Both the position numbers and the translations under genes were made by a program. A DNA stretch of 64,000 bases, taken from Candidatus Ribeiella danica (GTDB taxonomy: Bacteria > Chloroflexota > Chloroflexia > Chloroflexales > Roseiflexaceae). Numbering within the stretch: the first letter of the stretch is position 1; every line of letters starts with the position of its first letter. Positions 51,795-59,998 of the stretch are shown here, one piece after another. The notes under the pieces are model-generated. The model was not told the DNA's origin. It saw nothing but the letters and a program-made list of their open reading frames with translations, and did no database searches. The stretch lies in contig JADKFS010000018.1 in the NCBI GenBank assembly GCA_016717335.1, positions 186,001 through 250,000 on the forward strand. The letters run 5' to 3'.

Positions 51795-52814
51795 TCAGTA
51801 TAGATCGGGCCGCGCGGGCGCCCGCACCGCCACCGGCACGCCGTCGCGCAGGGAACGGATGCACGCGTCGGAGGCCAGCGTCGCCATGTAGCCGTCCCAT
51901 GCGCTGGCGCCGACGAACGGCTGCCCGGACCGCAGCGACTCGGCCCACTGCGTTAGCTCCGCGACGTAGGCATCCTGGAAGCGCGCGAGCCAATCGATCG
52001 GCACGGCGACGGAGCGGGCCTGGCGCGAGCGCACCAGCGCGTCGGCCGGCTGGGCCGTCACGGCCGCGCCGCGCTCGCCGACGATCTCGGCCGAGACCTC
52101 GTAGCCGTACTCGGCCGCGACGTAGACCTCGATCGTCGCCAGGCAGTCGCCGCCCAGCGAGAGCTGGATCAGCAGCAGGTCGCGGGTCGCCTCGTCGAAC
52201 GACGCGCGCGTGCGCACGCCGCGCACGTACGCCTCGGCCACCTCCTGGCCCAGCAGCCAGCGCGCCGAGTCGATGTCGTGGCCGGCCGAGCTGCTGATGA
52301 TGCTGGCCCCGGTCGCCTGCGACGAGACCATCGCGTTGCGGTGCACGCCCTTGAACAGGATCGCGCGGCCGATCGCGCCCGACTCGACCGCCCGCCGGAC
52401 CGCTACGTGCTGCGGGTCGAAGCGCCGCATGAAGCCGACCGCGATCAGCCGGCGGCCCCGCGCGCACTCGGCCTCGACAACCCTGGCCGCGTCGGCGGCG
52501 CTGGTCGCCAGCGGCTTCTCGCACAGCACCGGCTTCTCGCAGCGCAGGCACTCCAGCACAAAGTCGACGTGGGTGGCGTCGGGCGAGGCGATCACCAGCG
52601 CGTCGACCTGGTCGGATCGGATCAGCCGGATTGGGTCGTCGAAGACCTCCGGCGCGCCGCACCGCGCGGCGGCCTGCCGGGCGCGCTCCATGTCGACGTC
52701 GTACACCGCCGCGACGCGCGCCATTCCGACGTGGCGGTGCAGGTTGACGGCGTGGCGCGCGCCCATGCCGCCCATGCCGATCACGCCGATCGATAGCGTG
52801 CGAGAAGCTGTCAT
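51795..52814 (-). CDS. Gfo/Idh/MocA-family oxidoreductase (inositol dehydrogenase-like)
   Basis: 339 residues from ATG 52814, with GGAGAC upstream. The N-terminal NAD(P) fold shows IGVIGMGGMGARHAVNLHRH and later DALVIASPDATHVDFVLEC; the catalytic lysine is in VLCEKPLATS. The C-terminal domain holds FMRRFDPQH and SSSAGHDIDSARWLLGQEV, with the aspartate and histidine of the active site. It is the last gene of the myo-inositol operon and may oxidise a second inositol isomer such as scyllo-inositol. A separate substrate cannot be shown from sequence. Confidence 0.9.
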   Translation of the reverse strand: MTASRTLSIGVIGMGGMGARHAVNLHRHVGMARVAAVYDVDMERARQAAARCGAPEVFDDPIRLIRSDQVDALVIASPDATHVDFVLECLRCEKPVLCEKPLATSAADAARVVEAECARGRRLIAVGFMRRFDPQHVAVRRAVESGAIGRAILFKGVHRNAMVSSQATGASIISSSAGHDIDSARWLLGQEVAEAYVRGVRTRASFDEATRDLLLIQLSLGGDCLATIEVYVAAEYGYEVSAEIVGERGAAVTAQPADALVRSRQARSVAVPIDWLARFQDAYVAELTQWAESLRSGQPFVGASAWDGYMATLASDACIRSLRDGVPVAVRAPARPDLY

Positions 52815-52849
52815 TGTGTCTCCTAACAGTCTGTCCAGGTGCTGACCTC

Positions 52850-52975
52850 ACCCCCTGCCCCCTCTCCCGTCACGACAGGAGAGGGGATTCTTGGAGGGTC
52901 GGGCGGGTTCGGCTCCGCCGAACCCGCCCGACCCGCGAATGTTCACCCCCGCCCCCGGCAGGGGTGGGGTAATCA
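52850..52975. repeat. Composite C/G-arm repeat with 18-bp hairpin core (copy 8)
   Basis: Left arm ctcaccccctgccccctctc with a small cgtcacgacag hairpin, core stem of 18 bp at 52896-52934 with loop TCC, right arm gttcacccccgcccccggca and gggtgggg. The flanks match the copy at 8268-8417 while the core differs. It lies between the binding-protein stop and the dehydrogenase start within the inositol operon. Confidence 0.88.
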
Positions 52976-52983
52976 AGAGACAG

Positions 52984-54912
52984 CTACTTCTTGTACTGGC
53001 CCACGTTGTCCTTGGTAACAAGGTCGACGCCGGTGTTGACGAAGGCCTCGACCTTCTCGCCGCGCGCGACCTTGGCCGCCGTCTGCACGCCCAGCTCGCC
53101 GATCTTGGCGGCGAACTGCGCGATCGAGCCGGTCAGCTTACCGTCCGCGATCGCCTGCAGCGCGTCGGGCGAGGCGTCGAACCCGATGATGATCATGTCG
53201 GTTCGCCCAGCCGCCGTGGCCGCCTGCAGCGCGCCCAGCGCCATCTCGTCATTCGTCGCGTAGATCGCCTTGAGGTCCGGGTTGGCCGTCAGCAGGTTCT
53301 CGGCCACGCTCTGGCCCTTGGCCCGGTCGCTGTCGGCCGGCTGCACCGCCACCAGGTTCAGCCCGGCCGCCTTGATCGGCTCGCTCGCGCCCTGCTCGCG
53401 CAGGTTGTGCACCGGGTCGCCCGCCGCCCCGCGAATGATCGCCACCTTGTCGCCCGCCTTGAGCGCCTTGGCGATGTACTCGCCGGCCTTCTGGCCGCCC
53501 AGCTTGTTGTCCGTGCCCACGAACGCCGACTTGGCCGCGAAGTCCGGCAGGTTGGTGTCGATCAGCACCACCGGGATGCCCGCGTCGACCGCCTTCTGCA
53601 GCGTCGGCTGGACCTGGTCGGCCTGGCTCGGCGCGATCGCGATCGCGCTGACCTTGGCGGCGATCTGGGCCTCGATGATCCGGATCTGGCCCTCGATGTC
53701 GGTCTCCTCGTTCGCGCCGAGGAAGCTGGCTTTGAGGTTTGGGTCGGCCTTCATCGCCGCGTCGACGCCGGCGCCGACGGTCTTCCAGTAGGTGCTGGTG
53801 ACCGACTTGACGATCACCGCGATGTTGACCGGCGCGCCCGACGCGCCGCCGGCCGGCGCGCCCGAGCCGCTCTGGAACTGGCCCACGTTGTCCTTGGTGA
53901 CGAGGTCGACGCCGGTGTTGACGAAGGCGTCGACCTTCTCGCCGCGCGCGACCTTGGCCGCCGTCTGCACGCCCAGCTCGCCGATCTTGGTCGGGAACTG
54001 CGCGATCGAGCCGGTCAGCTTGCCGTCCGCGATCGCCTGCAGCGCGTCGGGCGAGGCGTCGAACCCGATGATGATCATGTCCGTCCGCCCGGCCGCCGTG
54101 GCCGCCTGCAGCGCGCCCAGCGCCATCTCGTCATTCGTCGCGTAGATCGCCTTGAGGTCCGGGTTGGCCGTCAGCAGGTTCTCGGCCACGCTCTGGCCCT
54201 TGGCCCGGTCGCTGTCGGCTGGCTGCACCGCCACCAGGTTCAGCCCGGCCGTCTTGATCGGCTCGCTCGCGCCCTGCTCGCGCAGGTTGTGCACCGGGTC
54301 GCCCGCCGCCCCGCGGATGATCGCCACCTTGTCGCCCGCCTTGAGCGCCTTGGCGATGTACTCGCCGGCCTTCTGGCCGCCCAGCTTGTTGTCGGTGCCC
54401 ACGAACGCCGACTTGGCCGCGAAGTCCGGCAGGTTGGTGTCGATCAGCACCACCGGGATGCCCGCGTCGACCGCCTTCTGCAGCGTCGGCTGGACCTGGT
54501 CGGCCTGGCTCGGCGCGATCGCGATCGCGCTGACCTTGGCGGCGATCTGGGCCTCAATGATGCGGATCTGGCCCTCGATGTCGGTCTCCTCGTTCGCGCC
54601 GAGGAAGCTGGCCTTGAGGTTCGGGTCGGCCTTGACCGCCGCGTCGACGCCGGCGCCGACGGTCTTCCAGTAGGTGCTGGTGACCGACTTGACGATCACC
54701 GCGATGTTGACCGGCGTGGTCGCGCCGCCGCTCGCCTGTGCGGCCGTCGCCGCGGGCGCGCTGGTGGCCTCCGGCGCGGGCGCCGCGGTGGTCGGCTGGG
54801 CGGCGGGTGCGGCGGTCGGCTGCGCGGCCGGCGTGGCGGCCTGGCCACACGCGGCGAGCAGCAGGGCGAAGATGACCAGCAGCGCCAGGTTGAATTTGCC
54901 GTACCGAGACAT
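52984..54912 (-). CDS. Sugar-binding lipoprotein with a near-identical internal tandem duplication
   Basis: 642 residues, double the normal length. The lipobox gives Cys22 (LAAC), followed by a Pro/Ala/Thr-rich spacer. Two copies of a ribose-type periplasmic binding domain (Peripla_BP_4) follow with a 294-residue (882-bp) period. Each begins VNIAVIVKSVTSTYWKTVGA and ends with VDLVTKDNVGQ. Only a handful of residues differ (for example VDAAV/VDAAM, PIKT/PIKA, FPTK/FAAK). It should capture a sugar such as myo-inositol for the ABC importer upstream. The AGGAGGGG site before ATG 54912 is strong. The duplication is either real and recent or an assembly artefact. Confidence 0.93.
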   Translation of the reverse strand: MSRYGKFNLALLVIFALLLAACGQAATPAAQPTAAPAAQPTTAAPAPEATSAPAATAAQASGGATTPVNIAVIVKSVTSTYWKTVGAGVDAAVKADPNLKASFLGANEETDIEGQIRIIEAQIAAKVSAIAIAPSQADQVQPTLQKAVDAGIPVVLIDTNLPDFAAKSAFVGTDNKLGGQKAGEYIAKALKAGDKVAIIRGAAGDPVHNLREQGASEPIKTAGLNLVAVQPADSDRAKGQSVAENLLTANPDLKAIYATNDEMALGALQAATAAGRTDMIIIGFDASPDALQAIADGKLTGSIAQFPTKIGELGVQTAAKVARGEKVDAFVNTGVDLVTKDNVGQFQSGSGAPAGGASGAPVNIAVIVKSVTSTYWKTVGAGVDAAMKADPNLKASFLGANEETDIEGQIRIIEAQIAAKVSAIAIAPSQADQVQPTLQKAVDAGIPVVLIDTNLPDFAAKSAFVGTDNKLGGQKAGEYIAKALKAGDKVAIIRGAAGDPVHNLREQGASEPIKAAGLNLVAVQPADSDRAKGQSVAENLLTANPDLKAIYATNDEMALGALQAATAAGRTDMIIIGFDASPDALQAIADGKLTGSIAQFAAKIGELGVQTAAKVARGEKVEAFVNTGVDLVTKDNVGQYKK

Positions 54913-55206
54913 GAACCCCTCCTACTGTTTCAGAATTCGAGAATCTGTAGGGTATCCTTCATCGGACATCCTGCGCGGAGCGCAGGCTCGACCAGGCGTC
55001 ATAGCGCTGACGTTTGCGGCCAGATCTCGGGCTGCGACCAGGCGATCACCCCCTTTCCGGCTGTGGCTCGCCCCTCCAAACCTCCCCAGCAAAATCACTT
55101 CGGGTTTGGGCTGCCACGATCGGTTCTGCGGTTCTGCAGTTTCGTGGCCGCAGAACCAACTGGCGACAACGGCACGCTTTTCTGGAAGGCTGCACTAGCC
55201 ACGCAG
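54913..55206. other. Gap between binding-protein and permease genes
   Basis: 294 bp without a gene. A small perfect hairpin (CCTGCGC, loop GGA, GCGCAGG) lies at 54970-54986. Such a stem ahead of the binding-protein gene could protect its message and raise its level relative to the permease, as seen in other ABC operons; here this is inference. Confidence 0.5.
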
Positions 55207-56217
55207 CTACTGCTGCCCGCCGCGTTGGCGCAGCACGTCCACGTACACCGCCAGAATGATCACCGAGCCGATCGCGACGGTCTGCCACTCGATCGGGACC
55301 TGCAGCAGCACCAGGCCGTTGCGCAGCACCGTGATGAAGACCACGCCGATCGCGGTGCCCCAGACGGTGCCGACGCCGCCGAAGAAGCTGGCCCCGCCGA
55401 TGATCACCGCCGAGATCGCGTCCAGCTCGGCGCCGGCCGCGGCGGTGGGGTAGCCGGAGTTGGTGCGCCCGGCCAGCATCAGCCCGGCCAGGCCGGCCAT
55501 CAGCCCGCTGAGGCTGTAGACGATCAGCAGCGTGCGGTCGACGTTGATGCCCGAGAGCCGCGCCGAGACGATATTGCCGCCGACCGCGAAGATGTGGCGG
55601 CCGACCGTCGTGCGCGTCAGGAAGATGTGGAACACGACATAGACCACGAACACGACGATGAAGGCGATCGGCACCGGCCCGATCGACCCGGCGCCGAGCA
55701 CCAGCACGGCGTTGGCGCCGGCGCGGTCGAAGCCGGAGATCGGCGCCGCGCCGGTGATCACCAGCGCGATCCCGCGCGCGACGTTCAGCGTGCCGAGCGT
55801 GGCGATGAACGGGTGCGGCAGGTGCAGCTTCGTCAGCAGCAGGCCGTTGACCGCGCCGACCCCGAGCCCGACCAGCAGGCAGATCAGGATCGAGACGTAG
55901 CCGTTGACGCCCCACTTGATCGCGAACAGCGCCAGCGAGCTCATCGACAGCGCCAGGATCGAGCCGACCGAGAGGTCGATGCCGGCCGTGATGATCGCGA
56001 GCAGCAGCCCGATCGAGAGCAGAGCATTTACCGTCGCCTGGCGGGCCACATTCGAGAGGTTGCCGACCGTCAGGAAGTTCGGCGACGTGACCGTCAGGAA
56101 CACCAGCAGAATGATCAGGCCGAACAGCGCGCCGAAGCGAGCGATAAAATCGCCGACGGTCATGCCGAACAGGCGCGGCGACTTGCTTCCGGCCGCCTCC
56201 ACATTAGTACGAGCCAA
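55207..56217 (-). CDS. Ribose/inositol-type ABC transporter permease
   Basis: 336 residues if TTG 56217 is the start, since GGAGGTGAG lies eight bases upstream; GTG 56226 is in frame but sits right against that site. The BPD_transp_2 pattern is clear: spans such as LFGLIILLVFLTVTSPNFL, the hallmark AGIDLSVGSILALSMSSLAL, the loop LPHPFIATLGTLNVARGIAL and the late SGLMAGLAGLMLAGRTNSGY and ELDAISAVIIGGASFFGGVG. It should form a homodimer working with the double ATPase. It overlaps the ATPase gene by 14 bp. Confidence 0.93.
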   Translation of the reverse strand: MARTNVEAAGSKSPRLFGMTVGDFIARFGALFGLIILLVFLTVTSPNFLTVGNLSNVARQATVNALLSIGLLLAIITAGIDLSVGSILALSMSSLALFAIKWGVNGYVSILICLLVGLGVGAVNGLLLTKLHLPHPFIATLGTLNVARGIALVITGAAPISGFDRAGANAVLVLGAGSIGPVPIAFIVVFVVYVVFHIFLTRTTVGRHIFAVGGNIVSARLSGINVDRTLLIVYSLSGLMAGLAGLMLAGRTNSGYPTAAAGAELDAISAVIIGGASFFGGVGTVWGTAIGVVFITVLRNGLVLLQVPIEWQTVAIGSVIILAVYVDVLRQRGGQQ

Positions 56218-57793
56218 CTTGCTCACCTCCCATCGCTGCCGTCAATACCTTCTCCTGCGTCGCCTCCTCGCGCATCAGCTCGGCGGTGAAGCGGCCCTTG
56301 TGCATCACCAGGATGCGGTCGCTCATGCCGAGCAGCTCCGGCATCTCGGAGGACACCATGATCACCGCCACGCCCTGCTCGACCAGGTTGTTCATCAGGT
56401 TGTAGACCTCGACCTTGGCCCCGACGTCGATGCCGCGGGTCGGCTCGTCGAAGATCAGGATCTTCGAGCGGCTGGCGAGCCACTTGGCCAGCACGACCTT
56501 CTGCTGGTTGCCGCCGCTGAGGAACTGCACCTGCTGGTAGGTGCCGGGCGTGCGGATGCGCAGATTCTGTACGTACTGATCGGCCTGGATGCCCTCGTCC
56601 TTCAGGCGCAGCAGGAAGCGCGAGACCAGCTGCTTCAGGCTGGCCAGCGCGATGTTTTCGCGCACCGAGAGCTTCAGCACCAGGCCCTGCAGCTTGCGGT
56701 CCTCCGGCAGCAGCCCGAGCCCCAGCTCGATCGCGGCCTTCGGCGAGGAGATCTTGTGCTCTTTGCCGAAGACCTCGATCCGGCCGGCGTCGATCGGGTC
56801 GGCGCCGAAGACGCAGCGCATCAGCTCGGTGCGGCCGGCGCCGACCAGCCCGGCGATGCCGAGGATCTCGCCGGTGTAGGCGCTGAAGCTGACGCCGTCC
56901 AGCACGCTGCTCGTCTGCATGCCCTCGACGGTGGTGTCGAGCAGCACGCCCCTGCGGCGCAGCCCCTCGACGCGCAGCGCCTCCTGGCCGCGCCGTGCGG
57001 GCACCTTGGGGTACTGCTGGTCCAGCGCGCGGCCGACCATGAGCCGGATGATCTGGTCCTCGGAGACCCCGGCCAGGTCGAGCGTTTTGACGTAGGCGCC
57101 GTCGCGCAGCACCGTGCCGCGGTCGCAGATCTTCTTGACCTCGTCGAGGTGGTGCGAGATGAACACGACCCCGACGCCGCGGCCCTTGAGGCGCCGGATG
57201 ACGGTGAAGAGGCGCTCGACCTCGCGCTCGGTCAGGGCGCTGGTCGGCTCGTCCATGATCAGCAGCTTGGTGTTGAGCGAGAGCGCCTTGGCGATCTCGA
57301 CCATCTGCTGCTGCGCCACGCCCAGCCCGGCCACCAGCCGGCGCGGGTCCAGGTCGAGGTGCAGCTCCGCGAGCAGCTCGGCCGTCCGGCGATACAGCTC
57401 GGTCCAGTCGATCAGGCGCAGCGCGGGGTTGCTGAGCGGCTCGCGGCCGATCCAGACATTCTCGGCGATGCTCAGCTGCGGGATGAGGTTGAACTCCTGG
57501 TAGATAATGCCGATGCCGAGATCCTGGGCGGCCTTGGGGTTGTGGATCTCGATCGGGCGGCCCTCCCAGTAGATCTCGCCGGAGTCGCGGGTGTACGCGC
57601 CCGAGAGGATCTTCATCAGCGTGGACTTGCCCGCGCCGTTCTCGCCCAGCAGCGCGTGCACCTCGCCCTTGCGAACGTCCAGGCGCACGTTGTCGAGCGC
57701 CTTCACGCCGGGAAAGCTCTTGCTGATCCCCTCGAGCCGGAGCAGCTCTTCGCCGGGCGGGCTCGTCGTCGATTCGTTGGCGTTCAATGCCAT
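56204..57793 (-). CDS. Sugar ABC transporter ATP-binding protein (two ATPase domains)
   Basis: 529 residues with two ABC domains, as in RbsA/MglA. Domain 1 has Walker A GENGAGKST, the signature LGVAQQQMVEIAKAL and Walker B LLIMDEPTSALTERE. Domain 2 has the degenerate Walker A GLVGAGRTE, the signature LSGGNQQKVVLAKWLA and LIFDEPTRGIDVGAK, the usual imbalance of this subfamily. It drives import with the permease and the doubled binding protein. The gene stands after iolG, so the substrate is most likely an inositol or a related cyclitol. Confidence 0.95.
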   Translation of the reverse strand: MALNANESTTSPPGEELLRLEGISKSFPGVKALDNVRLDVRKGEVHALLGENGAGKSTLMKILSGAYTRDSGEIYWEGRPIEIHNPKAAQDLGIGIIYQEFNLIPQLSIAENVWIGREPLSNPALRLIDWTELYRRTAELLAELHLDLDPRRLVAGLGVAQQQMVEIAKALSLNTKLLIMDEPTSALTEREVERLFTVIRRLKGRGVGVVFISHHLDEVKKICDRGTVLRDGAYVKTLDLAGVSEDQIIRLMVGRALDQQYPKVPARRGQEALRVEGLRRRGVLLDTTVEGMQTSSVLDGVSFSAYTGEILGIAGLVGAGRTELMRCVFGADPIDAGRIEVFGKEHKISSPKAAIELGLGLLPEDRKLQGLVLKLSVRENIALASLKQLVSRFLLRLKDEGIQADQYVQNLRIRTPGTYQQVQFLSGGNQQKVVLAKWLASRSKILIFDEPTRGIDVGAKVEVYNLMNNLVEQGVAVIMVSSEMPELLGMSDRILVMHKGRFTAELMREEATQEKVLTAAMGGEQVGSY

Positions 57794-57832
57794 GCACAGC
57801 TGCCTTTCTGGCGGTGCGGATCACAAAGTCCT

Positions 57833-58864
57833 TTAGTTGAGGGCACCCTCGATCTCGCTCAGGCGCACCGGCCGGTTCTCGTCGTAGGACTTGCGCGCGG
57901 CCAGGCCGATCACCACCGGCGCCCGGCCGTCCAGCCCGCTGACCGGCACCGGCCTGTCGTGCAGCACAGCGTCCACGAACGCGGCCATCTCGGTCACGAA
58001 GCTCTCGGTGTAGCGGTCCATAAAGAAGTTCAGCGGCAGGTCGCGGCGGATGCTGTGCGCGTCGCTGATGACGGCGCTGTTCGGGTAGTTGTTGCCGGTC
58101 GCGATCGAGCCGGCGCTGCCCAGCACCTCGACGCGCTGGTCGTAGCCGTAGACCGCGCGCCGGCTGTTGTCGATCGTGCCGGTCACGCCGTTGGCGAACT
58201 TCAGCACCACCAGCGCCGTGTCCAGGTCGCCGGCCGCGCCGATCGCCGGGTCGATCATCACACCGCCGGCGGTGTAGACCTCCTCGACCTCGCTGCCGAT
58301 CAGGAAGCGCGCCATGTCGAAGTCGTGGATGGTCATGTCCAGGAAGATGCCGCCGGACACCTTGACGTACTCGGCCGGCGGCGGCGCCGGGTCGCGGCTG
58401 ACGATGTGCAGCAGCTGCGGCTGGCCGATCTCGCCCTGCTCGATCGCCTGGCGTACCCGGCGATAGTTCGAGTCGAAGCGCCGGTTGAAGCCGATCTGCA
58501 GCTTGACGCCCGCCCGGTCGGCAGCGGCGAGCGCGCGGTCGATCGCCGCCAGGCTGTGCGCGATCGGCTTCTCGCAGAAGATCTGCTTGCCGGCCTGCGC
58601 GGCCTCCTCGATCATGCGCGCGTGCGTGTCGGTCGCCGAGCAGATCACCACCGCGTCGATGTCGGCGCGCTCCAGCAGCGTGCGGTAGTCTGCGACCGCC
58701 TCCGGTATCCGGTAGCGCTGGGCGCACTGGCGGGCCGCGTCGATGGAGATGTCGGCCACCGCCTGCAGGTTGGCGGCCGGGATACGGACTGTGAGATTCT
58801 CGGCGTGCACGCGGCCGATCCGCCCCGCGCCGATCAGGCCGATGTTTAGTATACTCGATCGCAT
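57833..58864 (-). CDS. iolG: Inositol 2-dehydrogenase
   Basis: 343 residues, with GGAAGG upstream of ATG 58864. Gfo/Idh motifs: LNIGLIGAGRIGRVHAENL for NAD binding, ICSATDTHARMIEEAAQAG, the catalytic lysine in IFCEKPIAHS, then GFNRRFDSNYRRVRQAI and GGIFLDMTIHDFDMARFLIG, whose aspartate and histidine form the IolG active site. IolG oxidises myo-inositol to 2-keto-myo-inositol, the first step of the pathway. It lies between iolE and the importer genes. Confidence 0.92.
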   Translation of the reverse strand: MRSSILNIGLIGAGRIGRVHAENLTVRIPAANLQAVADISIDAARQCAQRYRIPEAVADYRTLLERADIDAVVICSATDTHARMIEEAAQAGKQIFCEKPIAHSLAAIDRALAAADRAGVKLQIGFNRRFDSNYRRVRQAIEQGEIGQPQLLHIVSRDPAPPPAEYVKVSGGIFLDMTIHDFDMARFLIGSEVEEVYTAGGVMIDPAIGAAGDLDTALVVLKFANGVTGTIDNSRRAVYGYDQRVEVLGSAGSIATGNNYPNSAVISDAHSIRRDLPLNFFMDRYTESFVTEMAAFVDAVLHDRPVPVSGLDGRAPVVIGLAARKSYDENRPVRLSEIEGALN

Positions 58865-58883
58865 GGTGTGAGCCTTCCTTGTT

Positions 58884-59813
58884 CTACAGCCCGATCGACG
58901 CGAGGTACTCGCGGTTGCGCCGGGCGCTCTCGCGCGGCGCGCCCATCCCAGGAAGCACGTCCTGCTCGACGGTGATCCAGCCCTGGTAGTCGCGCGCGCG
59001 CAGCCAGGCCACCGCGGCCGGGAAGTCGACGCAGCCCTGGCCCAGCTCGCAGAACACGCCGTGCCCGACCGCGGCGAAGTAGTCCCAGCCCTCGGCCCGC
59101 GCGCGCTCGGCGATCTGCGGCTGGCAGTCCTTGAAGTGCACGTACCAGATCCGGTCGCCGTAGCGCTCGAGCCCTTCGAGCAGCGCGGCGCGATCGTTCC
59201 GGCCGGTGCCGTACAGGTAGTGGCCGGTGTCGAAGACCAGCCCGAGCACGGCCGGGTCGGTCAGATCCAGCAGCCGCCCGATCTCGTCGGGCGTCTCGAC
59301 GTAGCCGGCGCAGTGGTGGTGGAATACCGTGCGCAGCCCGGTCTCGTCGCGCACCGCGCGGGCGATCCGCTCGGCGCCCTGGGCGAACGTCCGCCACTCG
59401 GCCGGACTCAGCCCCATGCCAGGGGCCACGCGGCCGGCGTTCAGCGTGCGGGCCGGGACGGTGCCGTTCGCGTCGGCCAGCACCAGGAACGGGGTCGGCC
59501 CGCCGGCGCCGGCCGCCAGCAGCCGCGCGACCTTGAGCGCCTGAGCCTCGCCGGCCGCGTGCGCCTCGGCGTCCTTCAGCGCCACCGGCACGAACGCGCC
59601 GTTCAGCGTCAGCCCGCGCCGCTCCAGCTCGGTCTTCAGAGCCGACGGCGCGGTCGGCATGTAGCCCCAGTCGCCCAGCTCGGTGCCGGCGTAGCCGGTC
59701 GCGCGCAGCTCGTCCAGCATCTGCGCGTAGCCGATCGCCTCGCCCGCCAGTCCCTCGAACTCGAGCGAGCCCCACGAGCACGGCGCGTTGCCGATACGAA
59801 TGTGAGTTGTCAT
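58884..59813 (-). CDS. iolE: Inosose dehydratase
   Basis: 309 residues, with GGAGA upstream of ATG 59813. TIM-barrel metal enzyme of the xylose-isomerase-like family: APCSWGSLEFEG and ELGDWGYMPT near the start, HHHCAGYVETPDEIGRLLD, VLGLVFDTGHYLYGTG, IWYVHFKDCQPQ and the late WITVEQDVLPG, the last four giving the usual acidic and histidine metal ligands. IolE dehydrates 2-keto-myo-inositol to the diketo intermediate that IolD then opens. Start and neighbours fit the iol order. Confidence 0.9.
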   Translation of the reverse strand: MTTHIRIGNAPCSWGSLEFEGLAGEAIGYAQMLDELRATGYAGTELGDWGYMPTAPSALKTELERRGLTLNGAFVPVALKDAEAHAAGEAQALKVARLLAAGAGGPTPFLVLADANGTVPARTLNAGRVAPGMGLSPAEWRTFAQGAERIARAVRDETGLRTVFHHHCAGYVETPDEIGRLLDLTDPAVLGLVFDTGHYLYGTGRNDRAALLEGLERYGDRIWYVHFKDCQPQIAERARAEGWDYFAAVGHGVFCELGQGCVDFPAAVAWLRARDYQGWITVEQDVLPGMGAPRESARRNREYLASIGL

Positions 59814-59824
59814 AGCTATCTCCG

Positions 59825-59985
59825 GGTAGTCGGTAGTCGGTAGTCGGTAGTCAGTAGTCAGTAGTCGGTAGCCAGTAGTCAGTAGTCGGTAGTCAGTAGT
59901 CGGCAGTCGGCAGCCCGTCTTCAGTATTCAGCGTTCAGCGTTCAGCGTTCAGCGTTCAGCGTTCAGCGTTCAGCGCTCATCGTTC
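59825..59985. repeat. GTAGTCA/GTAGTCG and TTCAGCG heptamer arrays
   Basis: Two arrays fill the gap between iolA and iolE: gtagtcg/gtagtca/gtagcca units at about 59826-59905 and ttcagcg units at about 59930-59982. Because they lie inside the operon, they are part of the transcript. Confidence 0.95.
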
Positions 59986-59998
59986 TCTGACTACTAGC

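Noticed and set aside
52891..56289. Open frame of 1132 residues on the plus strand
   Set aside because: It is the antisense shadow of the duplicated binding-protein and permease genes; it is rich in Arg, Asp and His, has no domain, and repeats only because the real gene is duplicated.
55904..58849. Open frame of 981 residues on the plus strand
   Set aside because: Antisense to the permease, ATPase and iolG genes, with typical shadow composition and no ribosome-binding site.
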